Shown: positions 13,402 through 19,411 of the stretch, piece after piece
How the letters are laid out: the number at the start of each line of letters is the position of its first letter
Numbering within the stretch: position 1 is the stretch's first letter
Assembly (NCBI RefSeq): GCF_000003605.2
Contig: NW_003106595.1
Coordinates: 574,733 to 600,071, forward strand
DNA length: 25,339 nt
Source: Saccoglossus kowalevskii
Lineage: Eukaryota > Hemichordata > Enteropneusta > Harrimaniidae
Reading direction: 5' to 3'
The notes under the pieces: model-generated
What the model was told of the DNA's origin: nothing
Seen by the model: only the letters and a program-made list of their open reading frames with translations
Database searches by the model: none
Program-made: the position numbers and the translations under genes

Positions 13402-16400
13402 GGGCCTGCTAGTACTGCCCCAAGACCATAAGAATAAAAGAAAATCACAAATTATTATTGACGCTTTGAAAATAGTCACCTACTATTTTATCAAATTTGG
13501 TTCAATGCATGGAAGAATCTTATTTTTAACTGCCAACATTATGGTGGAAATTGATTCAGCTCAGCAGTTCAAAATGAACAGTGTGTAATGTTTTGTTTGG
13601 TGATTTACTAAAACAAATAGAAGCTTAAAAGTAGAGGAGGTATGATATTGTATCAATAAGGATCAGTCAAACTGGTTAGCCATTTTTATCAGTACCAGGC
13701 AACGACTAGTGTGACTTCTTGCATTTAGAGTATTTACCATCAACCATGTTTATAATATTCAATGGTTACATTGTGTCCAACGTCATTTGAGTCAGTGTGT
13801 GTTACAGTGAAAGACACAAAGCTATAGGGCTTTGCTTAAAATGTATATATATATAAAAGTTTGTAATCATTCAAATATTCATTCATGCACACACATTGAA
13901 ATGGGACAAAATATAACACCTTGGTATCCTTATATACATTGAATCCAATATTTCTGAAAGATAGTGACCATGGAACCATATTTATTTCAAAATTTAACTT
14001 GTGAAAATATTATATATAGCAACTATGGAACTCAAAACACTTATTAGTCAACAATTTGCATTTGTAACAACAATTGCATCTCTGATTTTCAGCTTGTGAT
14101 CTGTTTAAAGTAGGGAATGCACCTGCACCATCAGAAGAGGCATCAGTGACAGTAGAACCATTGGCGGCGAAAGACAATGCCAGTGATGATCCACACATTG
14201 ATACTGTCACAGGGGAATGGTTGCTATCAGAGCGAGACATCGACTGTATTTCTATAGGTGCTACTATTCTTGGATGTGGTGGAGGAGGGAATCCGTATTT
14301 TTTAAAACTGCAAACCAAACGTCAAATTCAAGATGGTAAAAGAATAAGAGTTATAACACCTGAGAGGTATGGTAGCTCAATGTAATAATTAGTAGTCTCA
14401 GTTTGCTCACCTTGTTTTAAACTCACAAAGGAAACAGTATATTTCACAGAATACATTGCACAATCTAAAATGTCCGTCATTTTTACTTTTAGCGAGACCC
14501 TTCAAAATATGTGGTACATCAAAATTCAAAAAAAGTATTGGTTTTTTGTATTAAACTGTCTAGCATCTTATCCCCACAATTCTTATTTTATGGTCTGATT
14601 TCCCCTAGTTATACACAATGTTTTCACTTTTTGTTTTCTGAAAGGCTGCATAAGACTGATTTAAAGCGAGAGGGTCGTCACCTACACATGCGCGAGAATT
14701 GAGTCCCAAACGACCATAACAACACACGCTTAAACACAAAGGCTCATGGGTAGACATGTGCAGATGACAACTCCCCCTCTTTAAGCTTTCATGGATTTCA
14801 TAAATAAGTTTATTGAATATAACTTTTGAGCCAAGTTGTATTAATCAGGTACTTGTCATATTGTTTTGACCTTTCATCTAATAAAGTAGCTAGAGGGTAC
14901 ACACGTACTCGTTATTAGAATCTTGTGGTTCAGACACAAGTTTCTACACAAGTTGAAAGATGATTGTATTCTATATTTATTTTATATATTTTAAAAACTT
15001 TCACTAGATATGTACTTCTGCAATAATATTCATTGCAAGTGCATGTTTTTACTTTCAGAATTAATGATAATGGTATTGTTTCTTGTATTGCCTATATGGG
15101 AGCTCCGATGATAACGATAGAAAAACTGACTTGCGATAGTGAATTAGTTGGCTCTGTTTTATGCATGCAAAATATACTGAAGTCTGGTTACAGTGATGGC
15201 TATATTCAGGATGAAGGTGAAACAATTTACTGATAATTTATCTGGATTTTTTATCTCACTGTGTTCCCTTGGCTGTGATAAATACTGCTGTTTATGTTTT
15301 ATTCTTGAGCTAGAGCTATATCACAGAATGTTTTATGTTGCTTGGACATGTATCACTGTACCATGGGTTTTTATGGGCTCTGTGTGAGCTGCTGTCGAAC
15401 AGCATGTAGTCTCAGAACCAGTAAAAACAGCTAATGTCGAGAAAACAAAACAAACTCAACTTAGAGACAATCCAAAACGTCCCAATTAACTGTTATGTGT
15501 TGCAGTGGTCTTGTTACACTGTTCAAGAGAGCCTCAACAACTAACCCAAAAGTTAGTTCTTTTGAGAGTTTTGGGGCTTTGTTTTCAACGATGATGTTTG
15601 TCAGGCAGTGAAAATGCATGGATGTCCACTCCTGAGTGACAATTTTAGTTGATTCATTTTTAGTTTTTAATAGACTTAAAGATTGTGCGATTCAAAAATG
15701 CTTCTTTATTTCTATTCTCGAGATCATACATTACATTGCTGCATTTAAATACCTATCACATTCAAACTTCACACATATATTATATATCTTGGGATATATG
15801 TTTTTCCTGTTGCGTTTGGTTTCAAGATGGGTGTATATTGACCATTTTTGTGCTAAAATAATCATTAAAATTATGTCCTTCTGCCATTCTGGAACCAGAT
15901 TTTGGTCAGATTTTCTGCAAGTTCAAGCATTAGACATTATTGGACCTTGATGCATGTCTTTTGTTTTTTTCAGATCAAGTTAAAAAACAGGTGATTGGTG
16001 GCCATTTTATTTTAAAGAATGATGTTCTGAATTTATATCTCTGATATGCTTTGCCTTTTCATGTTCAAACCTTATAAATTTCTTGATTGGAATTACCAAA
16101 TAAAAATATGTTTTTAGAAGAGAATATTAGCGCCATCCTGACAGAGTGGAGCTATTCCTAACTTGCTTGTACTCTACTTTTTAATTCCTCCGAAAAAATG
16201 ATAACTGTATGTCTCTGATTCTTTCCAGGGAGATGGTTCTTCTTCATTATTTTAGTGAATATTGTAATGTTTTGGTAAACAATGGAATTTTCGACTTTGT
16301 CCTAAAAACAGCATTTCACATTTAGATGAAATGGTGAAGACGATAAATGGTCACAGATATAATAACCTAATGATTCTTTCTCCCAGATGGAATTAATGTC

Positions 16401-19400
16401 AAAGAGATAGATGGACTCAGATATATTGATGACTATCACAGTGACTGTACATCAGTAATGAAACCGGATGCGACAAATACTTTGACTGCTCTAATGAGTG
16501 CTGAGATAGGTGGTCTTAATTCAATGGCACCGTTGTACGTTGGCAGTGTTCTAGATATTCCAGTTGTAGATGCCGATGGTATGGGAAGGGCATTTCCTGA
16601 GTTACAAGTATGCATTTATACACATTTTATTATGTAAACCTCTAGCAGCTTATTATCCAAAGTGAAAAAGCAATCTAATATTTCTCTTGTTAGTTGGAAT
16701 AATGTAAACATAATACCATGCTTGCTAGAAAGACTTTCCAATGTACCCCTACCTCTAATCCTAACCTGACACCACTTTCTATTGCCCACTCAAATTAATT
16801 GCATATATCCCTCCTGAGAACATCTATACTTATCTAAAGTCTTTCTTGCTTGCTGCAAGTGAGCAATTTTCTAACTTTGAAGAATATTGTTATCGTTTTT
16901 AGTAAAAAAATGATATCATCAACATCAGTACTCTGGGTAAAATGGATTCCACTTTAAAAATCTGAAATTTGTGAAAAAAATCCCATACTATGAATAACAG
17001 TAAAAGCACATTAAGAGTGAAATACATAAAAGAAAACACTTCTGTATTCATTAATCCAGATCCAGATCATGATAAAAATGTATATAAATATTTGGTGAAA
17101 CAAATGTTTTGTGGATCTCTCAGACTCAGTGTCAAAACCTCTAATTTTACATGCAGGTACCCCTAATGAAGCTTTCTTACATTTGGGTTTTGCAACCTGT
17201 ATCATGATTTCTATCGGTGCAGAATATGCTGTAAATTACTGTTATAAAATTTCAGCCCAATAATATTTGGGTTCTATTTTTTCAGATGTTTGTTCCAAAT
17301 ATTTGTGGTCTACCTATGCATCCATGCTGCTTGTCAGATGAGAAAGGTAGAAGAGCTGTTGTGTTAAAGGCAAACACTGCGAAAGATATTGAAGATTATA
17401 TGCGTAAAGTTGTGGTAGAAATGGGGTAAATATGGTTATGAATTTACCATGCATATGAGTGAGGCAAAATGGCTAAATTCAATTCGTGTTTATATGTTTC
17501 TTTACTTGAATTAGTCAGGTTCAGACCAAGTTAAACATTGTATGTAATCTATTTCTTACTTTTTCATTATTATTGGCTTTAAATATATCAAAAATGTAAG
17601 CAAAAATTGAGGTCACTTTCAAGAAACAGAATTTCATAAATACTTGCACCAGTTTTCATGGTAAAATTATTCCTTCATATCTTTACATTTTGCTTGGTGA
17701 GATGAGATGACAAAAGTCATGTATTATTGATATTATGGAAACATTTTAAAAAATTGGTTTTTAATATAGTGAGTTTTCAGTGTGATAGTAATTTTCTATT
17801 ATATGGAATGCAAAGTTCTTTCCCATAATGCAATATATATACATAGTGCCCTGCTTAGTAGTATACAATTTGATTTTGAATCAAACAATAACAACATGAA
17901 TTTTATTTGTAGTTTTTCTATTTACTTTAACCTACTCTTTAACACTAAAATGGATTGTCTTGTACTAGAGATGATAATAGTTTTCCTAACATATATCATC
18001 TCGCAGACAATACAAAATGGCATACAAAATAAAGTCAGGTATGAAATGTATAGTGATGTCCGTATTCACTATGTTCTCTTACAGATGCAAAGGAGCCCTT
18101 TCTTGTTGTACATTCAATAAAGAAGACATCATGTCCCACAGTGTGAAGTATTCTATCAGTAGAGCTTGGCGTCTCGGTCAAGCTGTAATTCATGCTAAGA
18201 GTATCAAGGCAGACCCGATACAAGCAATATTGAAGTGTGAAAATGGAAAACTTTTAATTAATGGAAAGGTAACACTCTTACCAGAAGAAATCATGTTCAT
18301 ACACAAATAAATCTGATCATGTCACACTTTTGTTTTACAGTTTTATTCAAGATGGTTGACTGGAGTTTCTTATTATTTGTAATAACATGCGTCTCTTACA
18401 CGACCATTTATATTGGTTATAACATAGTATATAACTCCATAATATGTGTAATGTGACACAAATGCACATACAATTTTTTCCAAACATGATACGCATATAG
18501 AAATGAAAATACACGATATGACACATATAGAAAAATTAATAAACAGGTCTTGGACGCTTACTATCTCTTGTATAATAAAAATAAAATTTAGATCCTGCAT
18601 TATATGTGAATCATAGACACAGAACAAACAAAGCTCATAGCAATAAAGATCTATCAAAACACTGTTTGAGATTAGACAAACGTATTTTAATATCGTGTTA
18701 TGCACAATTGGCGATAGTCAATTTTGATGAGCTAATGGTATTTCAATGACATTTTCCCTTTGGAAAGGTCCATATGTCGGTATTTAACTAACACATTAAA
18801 ATGTACATAATAGTGAATGCAAATTTGTGATTATCTGTAAATGTTTTTGCTATTCACTCAGATATCAGATGTTGCCAGGACCACAGAACGTGGGTTCAAT
18901 ACCGGGAAAGTGATCATAGATGGATTCGATGAAAATGCTGGAAAGACACTTCATATTGAGTTCCAGAATGAAAATCTGATTGCTACTCTTCACAGCGAGA
19001 TGGAGAAACCTAAGGTAAACTTAATTGTGTAAAAGTATGAATAGCTTTTAACTGGCTCTGATCAAATGTTGAGATACGTTCTTTGCACTGTAAGCAAACC
19101 CACTGTGAATTTAGTATTTACTTCATTATGTTTATTTGACATAATTATGGCATTATCCCTCCACTCAACAGGTTTTAGCATGTGTTCCTGACTTGATCAC
19201 TATCATTGACACCGACACTGGGGAGTGTATTCCCACTGATGAAGTACGATATGGACTACGTGTCACTGTGCTTGTGTTACCATCAGCGCATGTTCTAAGA
19301 ACACCTACAGCATTAGAGGTGATTGGTCCACAGGCATTTGGATACTCAGAAGAAGTACAGTACCATCCAGTGTGTGACAGCTCTGCTTATGATCCAATAC

Positions 19401-19411
19401 CACCAATGTAG
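1300..19411 (+). CDS. HyuA-type hydantoinase/oxoprolinase fused to DUF917 (5'-partial, 16 exons)
   Basis: Whole gene model: exons 1300-1460, 1743-1919, 3821-4038, 4662-4842, 6920-7018, 7719-7949, 10304-10414, 10909-11127, 13090-13267, 14093-14366, 15059-15216, 16387-16607, 17286-17425, 18085-18268, 18862-19014, 19172-19411. All introns are GT-AG, and the phases chain to 980 codons plus TAG with no internal stop. Residue numbers count from the first whole codon in exon 1. Seen: IGTTHF at 10-15, DIGGTSTD at 221-228, GLGGGS at 262-267 and LVGGGS at 365-370, which are landmarks of the HyuA ATPase fold. DUF917 landmarks are GCGGGGNP at 585-592, MGAP at 629-632, EIGG at 708-711 and PVVDADGMGRAFPELQ at 727-742. 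Known: bacterial HyuA enzymes hydrolyse cyclic amides with ATP, often with HyuB, and fungi also carry HyuA-DUF917 fusions. No signal peptide can be judged because about 50-60 N-terminal residues, with the first phosphate motif, lie upstream. Inferred: a soluble enzyme of hydantoin, oxoproline or thiohydantoin turnover, substrate unknown. Confidence 0.93.
1526..1549. repeat. (TTTA)n microsatellite
   Basis: About six perfect TTTA/TTAT units in intron 1. Confidence 0.9.
1743..1919 (+). CDS. Exon 2: HyuA N-terminal domain, continued
   Basis: This exon has 59 codons and is phase 0 on both sides. The acceptor is TTTACATTAG and the donor AAG|GTATGTG. It encodes a glycine-rich stretch (LLQGGYEYDGREI), an amphipathic helix and then NVVVCGIFSPVNP. 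The last segment matches the 'vAVs.vFSPvn..hE' strand and turn of hydantoinase N-terminal domains, as I recall the family. Confidence 0.9.
2085..2660. repeat. Intron-2 interspersed repeat, copy A
   Basis: Starts with GGGCAATATCATTATTTG and an imperfect hairpin whose arms lie at 2126-2143 and 2165-2182 (about 15 of 18 bases pair). From about 2420 it runs through a block (TTCATATAAAGAATA..CCTAAACAT, then TTAATATCCATT) that recurs at 3409-3470. It ends near GAGATGTGATAA at 2636-2647. The two copies in this intron are diverged and differ in length, so they are probably old insertions of one non-autonomous family. No protein-coding content is seen. Confidence 0.65.
2634..2903. repeat. Long inverted-repeat (fold-back) element
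   Basis: A perfect 18-bp inverted repeat, 2786-2803 against 2831-2848, lies at the centre. Outside it, the left arm around 2722-2766 (AATAACACATG ... AATATCATGATTTG) pairs imperfectly with the right arm at about 2848-2890 (CAAATCGTGATATTGCCC ... CATGTGTTATT). A further outer pair, GATGTGATAAT (2638-2648) and ATTATCACATC (2889-2899), encloses a 75-base asymmetric insert on the left. This looks like a MITE or foldback element, or nested insertions of one. No target-site duplication is obvious. Confidence 0.65.
3370..3740. repeat. Intron-2 interspersed repeat, copy B
   Basis: Diverged direct copy of the block at about 2420-2660. Both share CAGTGGC.GCTTTG, TTCATATAAAGAATA.CCTAAACAT, TTAATATCCATT, CTTGAAAGCAAC (or near), GTGATATACC and GAGATGTGATAA in the same order. 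Copy B has an extra segment around 3520-3600. The intervening 2905-3370 holds no gene I can recognise. Confidence 0.65.
3766..3808. repeat. (TTCA)n microsatellite next to an acceptor
   Basis: About ten ATTC/TTCA units with one interruption. The repeat ends 12 bases before exon 3 and supplies most of the pyrimidine-poor acceptor neighbourhood. Confidence 0.9.
3821..4038 (+). CDS. Exon 3: end of HyuA N-terminal domain into the ATPase core
   Basis: The exon starts in phase 0 and ends with two bases (AG) of a serine codon completed in exon 4. It contains LTLSHTISQIGLLERESAAILN, the family's 'lSheig..g.leReNtailNa' signature, followed by a helix and then the substrate-side strand FYLTQNNGTIL. It sits 12 bases after a TTCA microsatellite. 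The acceptor is TGATGTTTAG. Confidence 0.92.
4039..4661 (+). other. Intron 3
   Basis: 623 bases, AT-rich. A reading frame on the - strand that overlaps exon 4 is an antisense shadow. Nothing else is seen. Confidence 0.6.
4662..4842 (+). CDS. Exon 4: HyuA core with ATP-binding DIGGTSTD motif
   Basis: The first base completes a serine codon, and the exon ends in phase 0 at GTAGAG|GTATGA. It encodes RTFSSGPTNSMRGAAHLSG and then IVLDIGGTSTDVG. The second motif is the phosphate-binding loop of the ASKHA-type (actin-like) ATPase fold in hydantoinase A. All key glycines and both aspartates of DIGGTSTD are present, so the nucleotide site looks intact. Confidence 0.95.
5104..6376. repeat. Degenerate tandem array bounded by direct repeats
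   Basis: The interval is bounded by a direct repeat: TTGACAAGGATTAAAACT..CCGTAGTTAATCTGTGAG at 5106-5148 and again at 6340-6376. The first copy has about six extra bases. Between them, seven or eight degenerate units of about 140-165 bases repeat 'atatctcaa..a.cactcatcacatttt.atgaaacttggtacatatatgct' and 'attaattacctaatttgcataatta'. A CTGT-rich simple repeat (5181-5210) opens the array. No coding potential. The terminal direct repeats may be remnants of the element's ends or simply extra repeat units. Confidence 0.75.
6920..7018 (+). CDS. Exon 5: HyuA core with GLGGGS motif
   Basis: This short exon has 33 codons, phase 0 on both sides, acceptor AATATTTAG and donor AAA|GTAAGT. It encodes GGVRTNFRMPDVLCIGLGGGS, which joins directly to the end of exon 4 as in bacterial relatives (...VEvGGvrtnFrmPdv.siGlGGGS). 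Nothing is missing across the 2.1 kb intron between them. A decayed second copy lies exactly 210 bases downstream. Confidence 0.93.
7165..7228 (+). pseudogene. Decayed duplicate of exon 5
   Basis: Shifted by exactly 210 bases from exon 5, the ungapped 60 bases from 7181 match those from 6971 at 43 positions by hand count, and this includes the donor region. In frame it reads LGQGTLVNTV, a TAG stop, then SNDGK, against LGGGSHVNMV-Q-SNNGK in the true exon. The stop arises where the real exon has CAG. Similarity fades upstream of about 7170, so the 5' half is lost or has diverged past an indel. The most likely reading is an old local exon duplication now dead, possibly once an alternative exon. 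Confidence 0.7.
7719..7949 (+). CDS. Exon 6: HyuA core, TATDIAVAAG segment
   Basis: This exon has 77 codons, phase 0 on both sides, acceptor TTTATTTCAG and donor AAG|GTGAAT. It encodes KVGPLSCGNNL, then VLTATDIAVAAGLVNLGD and a long helix. The TaTDiaVAaG.a..Gd signature is typical of hydantoinase A. The open frame continues into the intron for a short distance, but family homology stops at the GTGAAT donor. Confidence 0.93.
8410..8516. repeat. Short element or stem-loop with 11-bp perfect inverted repeat
   Basis: ATAGTGTTGCG at 8410-8420 is the exact reverse complement of CGCAACACTAT at 8506-8516, with an 85-base AT-rich loop. Size and layout resemble a very small MITE. A related string, ATACTATTTTCTAAAGTAT, occurs near 10677-10695. 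Confidence 0.45.
8548..10065. mobile_element. 1.5 kb non-autonomous element with AGTCCCCGTT terminal inverted repeats
   Basis: AGTCCCCGTT at 8548-8557 is the exact reverse complement of AACGGGGACT at 10056-10065. The left end also folds on itself (AGTCCC.GTT against AACAGGGACT at 8573-8582). A TGCGTCCATGCGTCTGTG-rich stretch follows, and then a tandem of 302-base units. No frame of convincing coding quality exists inside, so any mobility would depend on enzymes encoded elsewhere. The flanks (TTTTT and GTGTC) show no clear target duplication, so the true ends may lie slightly outside. It fills most of intron 6. Confidence 0.6.
8758..9900. repeat. 302-bp tandem repeat, about four units
   Basis: The anchor ATGGCC.AATGG occurs at 8758, 9005, 9307 and 9609, and a second anchor, GACTTGCTGTGACTGATT (or near), at 8911, 9213, 9515 and 9816. 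Spacing is 302 between the good units. The first is 247 because a 55-base block (GCCGACTGACGGCTATTTTG...) is absent. The central units are almost identical, while the outer ones are clearly more diverged. That pattern fits recent internal amplification by unequal exchange or replication slippage. Confidence 0.85.
10304..10414 (+). CDS. Exon 7: HyuA ATPase, second glycine loop
   Basis: This exon has 37 codons, phase 0 on both sides, acceptor TATTTGTAG and donor GAG|GTAACA. It encodes PIILVGGGSILVDERRQLQG followed by a strand ending KPPHFE. ILVGGGS is the C-terminal adenosine-side glycine loop of the actin-like ATPase fold and aligns with 'vilVGGGsilvp..l.G.s.v..P..a' of the family. Confidence 0.92.
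10909..11127 (+). CDS. Exon 8: HyuA C-terminal helical region
   Basis: This exon has 73 codons, phase 0 on both sides, acceptor ATCACATAG and donor GAG|GTGAAT. It encodes VANAVGAALSQVSGEKDVVV, the family's 'aNAiGAAiaqvsGe.d' helix. A charged helix (KKAKEIARQHAIDAAKKKAIQ) follows, ending AVNAGADESTIE. The last part corresponds to the conserved tail 'A...AVaAGAdpatvevve' of hydantoinase A. Confidence 0.93.
11128..13089 (+). other. Intron 8
   Basis: 1,962 bases without recognisable coding. A locally G/C-richer patch at about 12365-12640 contains the perfect palindrome GTGGCGCCAC (12390-12399) and may be an old repeat fragment. An 11-base G run lies at 12764-12774. The short open frames have no family character. 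Confidence 0.55.
13090..13267 (+). CDS. Exon 9: end of the HyuA part
   Basis: The exon starts in phase 0 after TAATGCACAG and ends one base into an alanine codon at CAAG|GTTAGT. It encodes ITDFEEIPLTYLTGNAVRYKVQAIGSL, matching the closing strands of HyuA ('.eeiPlaYlpgna.ri.vkavG.l'). A charged, flexible tail follows (VVVKQPEKDEAPQEVLQSQ) and begins the linker to DUF917. Confidence 0.91.
13357..13402. repeat. (GAT)n microsatellite
   Basis: About 15 GAT/ATG units with one GGT interruption in intron 9. In one frame it reads as a run of methionines, which is an artefact. Confidence 0.95.
14093..14366 (+). CDS. Exon 10: inter-domain linker and start of DUF917
   Basis: The exon joins exon 9 in phase (G|CT = Ala) and ends with AG of an arginine codon before GTATGG. 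The first 40 or so residues are a low-complexity Pro/Glu/Ala/Asp linker with no family match. From about residue 566 it reads EWLLSERDIDCISIGATILGCGGGGNPYF, the N-terminal signature of DUF917 ('.ltee.le.ia.Ga.iLGtGGGGdp'). This exon physically encodes the fusion of the two domains, so the fusion is not an artefact of joining neighbouring genes. Confidence 0.93.
14367..15058 (+). other. Intron 10
   Basis: AT-rich, with a more complex patch at 14645-14785. No gene or clear repeat is recognised. Confidence 0.5.
15059..15216 (+). CDS. Exon 11: DUF917, MGAP segment
   Basis: The first base completes an arginine codon and the last base starts an aspartate codon (GAAG|GTGAAA). It encodes IVSCIAYMGAPMITIEKL followed by a helix (ELVGSVLCMQNIL) and SGYSDGYIQDE. 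The MGaP...EKl motif is a recognised DUF917 landmark. The stretch after the helix is less like bacterial members. Confidence 0.9.
15740..16095. repeat. Diverged relative of the intron-6 element
   Basis: Shares, in the same order as 8670-9240: CACATTCAAACTTCACAC, TTTCAAGATGG, CCATTTTTGTGCTAAAA.AATCAT.AAAAT, TTAGACATTAT.GGACCTTGATGCA, TTTTGTTTTT.TCAGAT, GGCCATTTT.TTTTAA.GAATG and ATATCTCTGA.TGCTTTG. Only one unit is present and I see neither AGTCCCCGTT end. An old, truncated insertion in intron 11. Confidence 0.75.
16387..16607 (+). CDS. Exon 12: DUF917 core with DADGMGRAFPE motif
   Basis: The exon starts after CTCCCAG with two bases finishing an aspartate codon and ends in phase 0 at TTACAA|GTATGC. 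Its first half (about residues 669-700) has no clear bacterial counterpart that I can recall. The second half reads LMSAEIGGLNSMAPLYVG and then IPVVDADGMGRAFPELQ, the most diagnostic block of DUF917. All the conserved acidic and arginine residues of that block are present. Confidence 0.94.
16608..17285 (+). other. Intron 12
   Basis: 678 bases of AT-rich intron. Nothing beyond the splice sites is recognised. Confidence 0.5.
17286..17425 (+). CDS. Exon 13: DUF917, cysteine-rich segment
   Basis: The exon starts in phase 0 after TTTTTTCAG and ends with GG of a glycine codon at ATGGG|GTAAAT. It encodes MFVPNICGLPMHPCCLSDEKG and then VVLKANTAKDIEDYMRKVVVEM. The layout 'm.tf...G.p..P..l.D..G' is kept, but three cysteines (residues 749, 756, 757) sit where bacterial members, as I recall, usually have small or hydrophobic residues. 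Confidence 0.91.
17426..18084 (+). other. Intron 13
   Basis: 659 bases, very AT-rich. The open frame crossing into exon 14 is in the wrong phase until the TTACAG acceptor. No other content is seen. Confidence 0.5.
18085..18268 (+). CDS. Exon 14: DUF917, RAWRLGQAV segment
   Basis: The first base completes a glycine codon after CTCTTACAG, and the exon ends in phase 0 at AAG|GTAACA. It encodes CKGALSCCTFNKEDIMSHSVKY and then ISRAWRLGQAVIHAK, matching the DUF917 helix 's.a..lG.av..ar'. Another cysteine pair lies at residues 796-797, with C790 close by. Confidence 0.92.
18269..18861 (+). other. Intron 14
   Basis: 593 bases, AT-rich. An open frame on the - strand (18373-18705) is hydrophobic by base composition only and has no family signature. 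Confidence 0.5.
18862..19014 (+). CDS. Exon 15: DUF917 C-terminal beta region
   Basis: This exon has 51 codons, phase 0 on both sides, acceptor TTCACTCAG and donor AAG|GTAAAC. It encodes ISDVARTTERGFNTGKVIIDGFDENAG followed by IEFQNENLIA. This corresponds to '.g.i.dv.r.t..Gf..G.v.i.g.....g....i.fqnE.l.a' in DUF917. The paralogue at the right edge has the matching exon on the - strand. Confidence 0.93.
19172..19411 (+). CDS. Exon 16: DUF917 C-terminus and stop
   Basis: The acceptor is CACTCAACAG, the exon starts in phase 0 and runs to TAG at 19409-19411. It encodes VLACVPDLITIIDTDTGE, a middle strand pair, and then TPTALEVIGPQAFGYSEEVQYHP. These match the last conserved DUF917 blocks (vPDLI.vlD..tge.i and gp.aFGyd..y.p). 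No canonical AATAAA is seen within about 1 kb downstream. A TATAAA variant is present near 19699. Confidence 0.95.
   Translation, partial: VLACVPDLITIIDTDTGECIPTDEVRYGLRVTVLVLPSAHVLRTPTALEVIGPQAFGYSEEVQYHPVCDSSAYDPIPPM

Noticed and set aside
13358-13588. Open frame beginning with ten methionines
   Set aside because: It is a (GAT)n microsatellite read in frame, with no conserved continuation.
14010-14318. 102-codon open frame on the - strand
   Set aside because: Antisense shadow of exon 10, whose + strand frame carries the DUF917 start motif.
17782-18120. 112-codon + strand frame running into exon 14
   Set aside because: It is in a different frame from the DUF917 coding frame, is AT-driven, and shows no family pattern.
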